A program made the translations under genes and the position numbers. This document shows, one piece after another, positions 57,492 through 64,000 of a stretch of DNA of 64,000 bases; the first letter of the stretch is position 1; every line of letters begins with the position of its first letter. Origin of the DNA: Oscillospiraceae bacterium (GTDB taxonomy: Bacteria; Bacillota; Clostridia; Oscillospirales; Oscillospiraceae); NCBI GenBank assembly GCA_017622995.1, contig JAGAQA010000031.1, forward strand, positions 1 to 64,000. The letters run 5' to 3'. Under the pieces are notes generated by a model. That model saw nothing but the letters and a program-made list of their open reading frames with translations. It searched no databases and had not been told where the DNA came from.

Positions 57492-59423
57492 TTAATCCCG
57501 CACATAGAGATAGCGGTTGATCAGTTTCTTCCAGAACGGTGCCTTTTGCAGCCGCTCCCGGCATTCCTGGCAGAAGGTTTCCAGAGGCACCGCGTCCATG
57601 GCGGTGATCCGGTGCTGGCTGAATTTCGCCCTCTGGGCAAGCTCCAGCAGCTCATCGGGTATGGGTTTTCCGGTGGCTTCGGAAAGGTCCTCCGCTTCCT
57701 GCCACAAAAGGAGAATTCGCTTTCGGGCGGGCGAGCGCCGTTTCCGGCCCTCCCGAACCAACCGCACCAGTGCCCTTCGGGCCGCCAGCACCAGTGCCAC
57801 ACCCGGAAGCACCAGCCACACCGGAAGCCAGGCTTTTGCTGTTTCCGACCCGGCGGGAGGTTCCTCCTGAGCGGGCGTTTCCGCATGGGGCCGGTCAGCA
57901 TCGGGTTCCGGAGCCGTCGCAGAGCCGTCTGCCGAAATTTCCCTGCCGGGGGTTGCCTCCAGGATTTTCCAGCAGCCCCTTTCCCCGTCATAGTATTCCG
58001 CCCAGGCGTGGGCTTCCTGAGAGGTGACCACCGTGGGCTTTCCCGCCGAAACCTCCTGCCGGTAGCCGGTTACATACCGGGCGGGAATCCCGGCGGCCCG
58101 GAGCAGCACCGTAGCCAGGGACGCGAAATGGACACAGTAGCCCCGGTCCGACTGTTCCCAGAACCAACGGACGAAGTCCGTCTCCCCTTCCGGCATTTGA
58201 GGTGTTTTCAGATCGTAGACGGCGCTCCCCTCCACCAGAGCCTCGATTGTGGCCGGATCCGCGGAAGCCGGCAGGATTCCCTTTGCCCAGCCCAGTGTGC
58301 TTTCCGGCAGGGAAAGATAGATTTCCAGGGCCTCCTGGGGAAGGGCGCTGCCCTGGCTGCGGTTGGGGAAGGTATAGCTGGTGGTGCCGCCGGTATTCGG
58401 CAGGGCCCCGCCGGTGAGGATGGTGCCGGTGCCGGGATAGTAAGGAAGATAGATAAGGTCCTGCACCGCAAAGGTCTTTACGGAAAAGGCGCCCTTTTCC
58501 TCCCCCCAGCCGTCAAAGTTTTCGGACCGGGCCGGATCTGCCGTCCAGCCCCTGCCGGTATAGGTGTCAAAATCCTGGCCCCGGAGGTATACGCCGCCGT
58601 TTTCGGGGGCTGTCACCGTCAGCACCGGCATCCGGGGCTGTTCTCCGCCGGAAAGGGCTGCCAGATCCCTGCTCCGGTCCACCTGGGGAACGAAGGCATA
58701 ACGGGAGAGCGCCCCGGAGCCGCCCCGGAATTTCGCGAGAATCGCCTCCCGGACAGGGGCTGACCGGTCAACATAACGTTCCTGGGGATTGCACAGCAGC
58801 AGCGCCCCCACGCAGACCAGCACCGGAAGCGCCGCCCCGAAGGTCAGACGCAAGCCCTGCAGGGCGCCGTTTTTCCGGGCGCCGGAAGTCAGCAGCAGCA
58901 TACCGGCGCCGAACAGCAGGCAGGCCACCGCCCAGGCTGCCGGATTTTTCCCCTGGACCATGGCGCACAGCGCCACCGGCGGCGCGGCCAGCAGAATGGG
59001 CACCAAGCTTGTCCGTCTGCGCAGCACACTGCGGCACACCGCCAGACACAGGCCGCAGCCGTAGATACACAGCGGCAGCTCCGTGTTCCCCGGCTTCAGG
59101 CCGGGAAACACAAAATAGCCCCAATGGTATACCCCATCCAGAAAGATGCTCACATCATACAAAAAGCTCTTGATCTGCCGGACAGTTTCCGGACGGTGGA
59201 GCAGATAGCCCAGGGCCAGGGCGCACAGCGCCAGGGTAAGCTCGCTTCCCCGGCGCAGGGGCAGCACCAGAATGCCAAACAATGCCGCTGCCAGAAGGGA
59301 GCACACCAGGGATGGCTCCGAAAAGGGCAGGGGGTACACCGTCAGCAGACAGCCCAGGGCTCCTGCCGTCAGCGCCAGGGCCAGGAGAAACGCCCAGAAT
59401 CGGTTGGCAAGGGCTGCTTTCAT
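57492..59423 (-). CDS. Transglutaminase-like membrane protein (TgpA type)
   Basis: A 643-residue protein with five to six N-terminal membrane segments (about 8-215), an extracytoplasmic region, a transglutaminase-like core (about 425-493) with CVHFASLATVLLRAAGIPARYVTGY and SQEAHAWAEYYD supplying Cys and His, a WKILEATPG strand where the third catalytic Asp is replaced by Glu as in many relatives, a further membrane segment (about 535-560) and a cytoplasmic tail. The ATGA overlap with the DUF58 gene and the adjacent MoxR gene form the common MoxR-DUF58-TgpA set, of unknown but probably envelope-related function. Confidence 0.9.
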   Translation of the reverse strand: MKAALANRFWAFLLALALTAGALGCLLTVYPLPFSEPSLVCSLLAAALFGILVLPLRRGSELTLALCALALGYLLHRPETVRQIKSFLYDVSIFLDGVYHWGYFVFPGLKPGNTELPLCIYGCGLCLAVCRSVLRRRTSLVPILLAAPPVALCAMVQGKNPAAWAVACLLFGAGMLLLTSGARKNGALQGLRLTFGAALPVLVCVGALLLCNPQERYVDRSAPVREAILAKFRGGSGALSRYAFVPQVDRSRDLAALSGGEQPRMPVLTVTAPENGGVYLRGQDFDTYTGRGWTADPARSENFDGWGEEKGAFSVKTFAVQDLIYLPYYPGTGTILTGGALPNTGGTTSYTFPNRSQGSALPQEALEIYLSLPESTLGWAKGILPASADPATIEALVEGSAVYDLKTPQMPEGETDFVRWFWEQSDRGYCVHFASLATVLLRAAGIPARYVTGYRQEVSAGKPTVVTSQEAHAWAEYYDGERGCWKILEATPGREISADGSATAPEPDADRPHAETPAQEEPPAGSETAKAWLPVWLVLPGVALVLAARRALVRLVREGRKRRSPARKRILLLWQEAEDLSEATGKPIPDELLELAQRAKFSQHRITAMDAVPLETFCQECRERLQKAPFWKKLINRYLYVRD

Positions 59424-60328
59424 GATTCCGAACCTCCGATCGCGTAATGCCACCCGGTGCCCTCCGGCTCGGGAGGCACAGGTTCCACCGGCTCCGGCAG
59501 GCAGAGCATGGCATCCACCGCCTGTGACAGACTCTTTTCATCCGAAACCCGGAATCTGGCGGTTCCTTCCCCGGAGGACACCAGAATCACCGGCTCCATC
59601 CCGGCATACAGCAGTTCCCTGCCGATCCACAGGAGTCTGCCCAAGCGGTCATCCACCTGTTCCGGCGTGCCCCCCAGGGTCAGGGTCAGGCAGGCCTTCT
59701 GGCGCAGCGGCTCCATGGTCTCCCGGACCGTCAGCTTTCCCGTCTTCGCGGAGAGCTTCCAGTGGACACTGTTCAGGCTGTCTCCCGGGCGGTAGGGCCG
59801 CAGCTCATAATTTTCACCCAACCGGCAGGGGCTGGCTTTCCAGCGCACAGGGGGCTGGGTCAGCAGCCGGGGCAGGTCCTCTGCCGGTATGGGTATCGGG
59901 GCAACCAGAATCCGGGCGCTCTGCTTCTTCCGCACCGGAAAGGAAAAGAGACCCAGGTAATCCATCACCCGGCCCTTTTCCACCGTAACCTCATAGCCTC
60001 CGCAGTGGACGGGCGTAAAGCCCAGCTCTTCCCGGTAGGCGATTTTTTCACCGGTGCGCAGATTCCGCAGCCGGATTTTCCCCTTAAAGGGCGGCATGGG
60101 GCTGCCGCAGGAGCCCATCAGCATCAGCTCCGCCTTCTCCCCCACCGCCACACGCTCCGGGCCCATCGGCGCCAGCTGAAAATCCAGGATGGCTTTCATG
60201 CTCAGTGCCAGAGAAAGCAGAGGCAAGCTCAGAAGGCCCAGCAGAAATATCCAGGCCAGCCACTGCCCGAAGGTCAGATACCACAGTCCTGCCCCCAACA
60301 GGGCGATGATGTACGCGGCCCTCCGCAT
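59420..60328 (-). CDS. DUF58 domain protein
   Basis: A 302-residue protein with two N-terminal hydrophobic segments (about 4-50) and a C-terminal DUF58 domain with ENYELRPYRPGDSLNSVHWKLSAKTGKLTVRE (about 185-215). DUF58 proteins have a von Willebrand-like domain and act with MoxR ATPases. The start at 60328 lies one base after the MoxR stop, and an in-frame ATG at 60358 inside the MoxR gene lacks a ribosome site. Function is unknown. Confidence 0.9.
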   Translation of the reverse strand: MRRAAYIIALLGAGLWYLTFGQWLAWIFLLGLLSLPLLSLALSMKAILDFQLAPMGPERVAVGEKAELMLMGSCGSPMPPFKGKIRLRNLRTGEKIAYREELGFTPVHCGGYEVTVEKGRVMDYLGLFSFPVRKKQSARILVAPIPIPAEDLPRLLTQPPVRWKASPCRLGENYELRPYRPGDSLNSVHWKLSAKTGKLTVRETMEPLRQKACLTLTLGGTPEQVDDRLGRLLWIGRELLYAGMEPVILVSSGEGTARFRVSDEKSLSQAVDAMLCLPEPVEPVPPEPEGTGWHYAIGGSES

Positions 60329-60329
60329 A

Positions 60330-61280
60330 TCAGCGCAGACGGGGGGCAGGGGTAACATCCAGAATGGATTTTAACACCTGCTCCGCCGTTTTCCCCTGGG
60401 TTTCCGCCCGGCCGGTGAGGATCATCCGGTGAGCCAGGGTGGGAATGAACACTTCCTTCACATCCCCCGGCACCACAAAGTCTCTGCCCCGGAGCTGGGC
60501 GATGGATTTGGACATGGCCGCCACAGACAGGGTCCCTCTGGGGCTGGCCCCCCGGGCGAAGAACTCCTGCTTCCGGGTGGCGTCGCAAAGGGCCACAATG
60601 TAATCAATGACGCTGTCGCTGAGAAAGGTGGCCTCCACCGTCTCCTGGAGGGTCAGGAATTTCTGTCGGGTCAGCACACTGCGGACCGTTTCCAGGGGGT
60701 TCACGCCCTGGCGGGTTTTGATCATGGCGGCCTCGTCCCTGGGGGCGGGGTAGCCCAGCCGGATCCGCAGGGCGAACCGGTCGATCTGGCTGTCCGGCAG
60801 CAGCTGGGTGCCCGCCGCGCCGGTGGGATTCTGGGTGGCGATCACCGCAAAGGGCCGGGGAAGGGGGTGGCTCACCCCGTCCACCGTCACCTGTCCCTCC
60901 TCCATGGCCTCCAAAAGGGCGGACTGGGTTCGGGAGGTGGCCCGGTTCAGCTCGTCCGCCAGGAACAGATTGCACAGAATCCCGCCGGGACGGTACACCA
61001 TATTGCCCGTACCGTCGGGCACGCTGTAGCCGGTTACATCCGAGGGCAGCACATCCGGCGTAAACTGGATGCGTCCGTATTCCAGATCCAGGGCCCGGGC
61101 AAAGGACAGGGCCATGGTGGTTTTGCCCACACCGGGTACATCCTCCAACAGGATATGGCCCTTGGCCAGCAGCGCCGCCAGTACCCAAAGAAGGACCTCA
61201 TCCTTTCCCACGATGACCCGCCGCACCTGATCCAGAATCTGATGCACGCTGGCAACCACTTCATTTTCCCGGGTCTGCAT
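60330..61280 (-). CDS. MoxR-family AAA+ ATPase
   Basis: A 316-residue AAA+ ATPase. Walker A is PGVGKTT (about 48-55), Walker B LFLADELNRA (near 108-117), sensor 1 FAVIATQNPTGAAGT, and the lid domain has GASPRGTLSVAAMSKSIAQLRGR. MoxR proteins act as chaperones for metal-center or envelope protein assembly, usually with a DUF58 partner. It heads the MoxR-DUF58-transglutaminase-hypothetical operon, with the ATG at 61280 chosen over 61301 because of an upstream AGG-rich site. Confidence 0.94.
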   Translation of the reverse strand: MQTRENEVVASVHQILDQVRRVIVGKDEVLLWVLAALLAKGHILLEDVPGVGKTTMALSFARALDLEYGRIQFTPDVLPSDVTGYSVPDGTGNMVYRPGGILCNLFLADELNRATSRTQSALLEAMEEGQVTVDGVSHPLPRPFAVIATQNPTGAAGTQLLPDSQIDRFALRIRLGYPAPRDEAAMIKTRQGVNPLETVRSVLTRQKFLTLQETVEATFLSDSVIDYIVALCDATRKQEFFARGASPRGTLSVAAMSKSIAQLRGRDFVVPGDVKEVFIPTLAHRMILTGRAETQGKTAEQVLKSILDVTPAPRLR

Positions 61281-61409
61281 TGTTACCTGCCCCTTTCGCA
61301 TTGGTTTTGGATACCATTATACCCGCTGATTATCCGAAAAACAAGTCGGTTTCCAAGATGGCAGGGGAACACAAAATTCCCCCGCCGGACCAGCCGGCGG
61401 GGGATGGGC

Positions 61410-62024
61410 TCAATTGGTTTCAGGGGCGGAATCCGGAGCGGGATCCTGCCGGGGCGGGGTTTTCCTGGGAGGCATACCCCTTTCCAGATTCCGGGAAACA
61501 AACAGGAAGACGGGCTTTAAGAACCGGAAGAAGATGCTCAGCACCAGATACAGCGCCGCGTTCTGGGGATCGCAGGAGGCGTATACATCGTACAGCGCCA
61601 TCAGCTTTACCACCCCCAGGGCGATGGCGGTGCCGCCGGTAAGCAGCACAGCCGCCAACAGGGTCACCAGGGAAGCGGTGCTTCCGTTGGCGGCAAAAAC
61701 CCAGACCGCACAGCCCACCAGCGCGCCGGACAGGGCCCCGGTGACAATCTCCAGCACCAGCAGCACCACCCGCTTGTGCTTTACCTGTCCCCAGGTCAGA
61801 TACCGGTACTGGTCGGACAGAGAGCCCAGCAGCCACAGATTCGCCACGGGAATCCAGGCCAGCCAGGGAGCTGCAATTCCCCTGCGCCGGGCCATGGTGT
61901 ACAGGGCCAGGGCCGTGAACACATAGATGGCCAGGCTCAAAAGAGGCGCCACACCGCCGGTGAGCACCTTGGCAGCCAGCGACAGCCCGTGGTTAATATA
62001 GTAGTGGGTTTGGGGAAACAGCAT
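61410..62024 (-). CDS. Multi-pass membrane protein of unknown function
   Basis: A 204-residue protein with five predicted membrane segments (about 15-45, 53-70, 85-110, 118-140 and 155-175), a short basic loop (KHKRVVLLVLE) and a Pro-rich, charged C-terminal tail (PPRKTPPRQDPAPDSAPE). I recognise no family with certainty. It lies between htpG and the MoxR operon, with its stop about 130 bases before the MoxR start and no visible shared regulation. Confidence 0.7.
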   Translation of the reverse strand: MLFPQTHYYINHGLSLAAKVLTGGVAPLLSLAIYVFTALALYTMARRRGIAAPWLAWIPVANLWLLGSLSDQYRYLTWGQVKHKRVVLLVLEIVTGALSGALVGCAVWVFAANGSTASLVTLLAAVLLTGGTAIALGVVKLMALYDVYASCDPQNAALYLVLSIFFRFLKPVFLFVSRNLERGMPPRKTPPRQDPAPDSAPETN

Positions 62025-62066
62025 GGCTCTCCCGCCTTTCTATTTTTCTAAGGGTACTTCGATTGA

Positions 62067-63956
62067 TTATTTTACCAGACGGCACACCAGATCGGTGTAG
62101 GCGTAGGGGTCATCAATGGGCAGCTGGGCCATGAGCTGGGCCTGATAGCACAGCAGCTGAGCCATATCCTTGGCCTTGACGGGATCCTCGGTCATGATGC
62201 TTTGCAGCTGTTTGACGGTATCGTGGTCCGGATTCAGCTCCAGAATTCTGGCAGCGGGGAAGGCGAACTCCGGGTTCACCCGCTTCATATACTTCTCCAT
62301 CTCAAAGCTCATACCGGCATCGGGAACCATGGCGGCAGGGTAAGCGCCCAGGTTCTTGGACAGCTTTACCTCCTTGACCTGGTCGCCCAGGCTCTCCTTG
62401 ACGAAGGTCAGGAAGCCCTTCTTCTCCTCTGCTTCGGCCTCGGCAGCCTTCTTTTCCTCCTCGGACTGGAGACCCAGGTCCTCGGTGGACACGTTGCAGA
62501 ACGGCTTCTCCTGATAGGTCATCAGGGTCTGGGGCACAAACTCATCCACATCCTCGGTAAAGAGCAATGTGTCAAAGCCCTTGCTGTCCAGCAGGGAAAC
62601 CTGGGGGAGCTTGCTGAGCAGCTCCTTGTTCTCGCCGGGGGCAAAGTAGATCTTCTCCTGGCCCTCAGCCATGGCATCCACATACTCCTTCAGGGAGATG
62701 AGCTTCTTCTGCTTATGGCTGTAGAACAGCAGCAGATCCTGGCAGCTGTCCTTGTGGGCGCCGTAGTCGGAAACCGTACCGTACTTCAGCTGACGGCCAA
62801 AGGCGGCGTAGAATTCCTCGTACTTCTCCCGGTCGTTGTCCAGCATGGACTTGAGCTCGCTCTTGATCTTCTTTTCGATGTTCCGGGCGATGATGGTCAG
62901 CTGGCGGTTGTGCTGCAGCATTTCCCGGCTGATGTTCAGGGAAAGATCCTGGCTGTCTACCACACCCCGGACAAAGCGGAAGTGCTCGGGCAGCAGGTCC
63001 TCACAGGAATCCATAATCATGACGCCGCTGGAATAGAGCTGCAGGCCCCGCTTGAAGTCCTTGGTGTAGAAATCGTAGGGCGCCTTGGAGGGGATATACA
63101 GCAGGGCCTTGAAGGAAACCTGGCCCTCGGCGCTGAAGTGGATCACCCGCAGGGGCTTGTTGTAGTCGTAGAACTTATCCTGATAGAAGGCGTTATATTC
63201 TTCCTCGGTCACGTCCTTCTTATTCTTCTGCCACAGGGGGACCATGGAGTTGAGGGTGGTCATCTCGGTGTAGCTTTCGTATTCGGGCTTATCCTCGGGA
63301 GAATCCTCCTTCTTCCGGGACTTCTCCACCTCCATGCGGATGGGGTAGCGGATGTAGTCGGAATACTTGGTAACCAGGTTGCGGATTTCGTACTCCTCCA
63401 GATACTGGTTGTAGGTATCCTCCTCGGTATCGGCCTTCAGCACCATAATCACATCGGTGCCGGCGCTATCCCGCTCCGCTTCCTCAATGGTATAGCCGTC
63501 GGTGCCCTGGGAGACCCACTTATAGGCCACATCGGAGCCGTACTTTTTGGAAATCACGGTCACCTGGGAGGCCACCATAAAGGCAGAGTAGAAGCCCACG
63601 CCGAACTGGCCGATGATGTCAATGTCGTCCTTCTTTTCCATGGCCTGCTTGAAGCCCAGAGAGCCGGACTTGGCAATGGTGCCCAGATTCTCCTCCATCT
63701 CCTCCTTGGACATACCGATGCCGTTATCGGAAACGGTCAGGGTTCTTGCTTCCTTATCCCGGGTGATGGTGATGGCGAACTGATCCCGATTCAGTCCAAC
63801 CTTGTCATCGGTCAGCGCCGTGTAGGCCAGCTTGTCGATGGCATCGGAGGCATTGGAGATAATCTCCCGGAGGAAGATCTCCCGGTGGGTATAAATTGAA
63901 TTGATCATCAAATCCAGCAGCCGCTGAGATTCCGCCTGAAACTGTTTCTTTTCCAT
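62067..63956 (-). CDS. htpG: Hsp90 family chaperone HtpG
   Basis: A 629-residue ATP-driven chaperone. The N-terminal GHKL ATPase has [35 protein letters not shown] (with the key Glu and Asn), DNGIGM (about 79-84) and [14 protein letters not shown] middle domain with [13 protein letters not shown]-like sequence and a C-terminal dimer domain follow. Length and motif order are normal. A partial CIRCE half-site lies at 63991 upstream of the gene, which suggests control by HrcA. The window ends before a full promoter. Confidence 0.97.
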   Translation of the reverse strand: [629 protein letters not shown]

Positions 63957-63990
63957 AATCGAAGCTTCCTTTCGTAATGTCCGAATGCAT

Positions 63991-63999
63991 TTAGCACTC
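63991..63999 (-). promoter_or_regulatory. Half of a CIRCE (HrcA) operator
   Basis: TTAGCACTC is exactly one arm of the CIRCE element (TTAGCACTC-N9-GAGTGCTAA). The other arm would start 9 bases beyond 63999 and is cut off by the window edge. It lies 35 bases upstream of the htpG start. Confidence 0.6.
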
Positions 64000-64000
64000 G

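Noticed and set aside
1..64000. CRISPR arrays, prophage or transposase genes
   Set aside because: No regularly spaced direct repeats with unique spacers, no cas, integrase or transposase motifs were found. Repeats seen are hairpin strings and short inverted-end elements.

Overview
The window reads as a chromosomal segment of a moderately GC-rich low-GC-lineage Firmicute, most likely an Oscillospiraceae/Ruminococcaceae-type gut Clostridium. The evidence is a Gram-positive gene repertoire, sigma-A promoters of TTGACA-17-TATAAT type, lipoprotein signal peptides with Thr/Ala-rich tethers, strong AGGAGG ribosome binding sites, a SpoIIQ-like M23 protein that hints at sporulation ancestry, and structured intergenic repeats. 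There is no rRNA, no CRISPR array, no recognisable transposase and no phage gene. Species assignment is inference.

Layout. 0-6.6 kb holds metal handling: a small membrane coiled-coil protein, a Zn/Cd-type P-ATPase with its metal-binding domain as a separate gene, the FeoAB iron uptake pair and a metallophosphoesterase. A tRNA-Val follows at 6.7 kb, then two copies of an unusual tRNA-like hairpin module. 7.2-10.4 kb is the rpmH-rnpA-yidD-yidC-jag operon, with a MITE-like element between rpmH and rnpA and without dnaA beside rpmH. An acyltransferase and the potABCD polyamine transporter come next. At 16.6-23.1 kb a cobalamin riboswitch with its own promoter and terminator precedes an oligopeptide/nickel-type ABC transporter and a SAM methyltransferase. 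This is followed by metY and a LysR regulator.

25.7-30.8 kb and 40.0-52.4 kb are two parts of a surface polysaccharide programme: a UDP-sugar dehydratase, a dehydrogenase and an epimerase that make precursors; two phosphoglycosyl transferases that start the lipid-linked repeat; glycosyltransferases; two deacetylase-fold proteins; acyltransferase and radical SAM tailoring enzymes; and a flippase. Between them lie housekeeping genes: an MsmK-like ATPase, cysE, murA, an rRNA methyltransferase, a TetR regulator, tRNA-Arg and aspS.

52.6-64 kb holds an XRE regulator fused to a complete two-iron desulfoferrodoxin, the rpsF-ssb-rpsR operon, a lipid kinase, RNA methylation and queuosine genes, a MoxR-DUF58-transglutaminase cluster, and htpG with half of a CIRCE operator at the right edge.

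The observations most worth follow-up are the riboswitch-controlled transporter-methyltransferase operon (probable cobalt or metallophore uptake), the HTH-superoxide reductase fusion with a palindrome on its own promoter, and the families of tightly packed hairpins and tRNA-mimicking modules in the intergenic regions.
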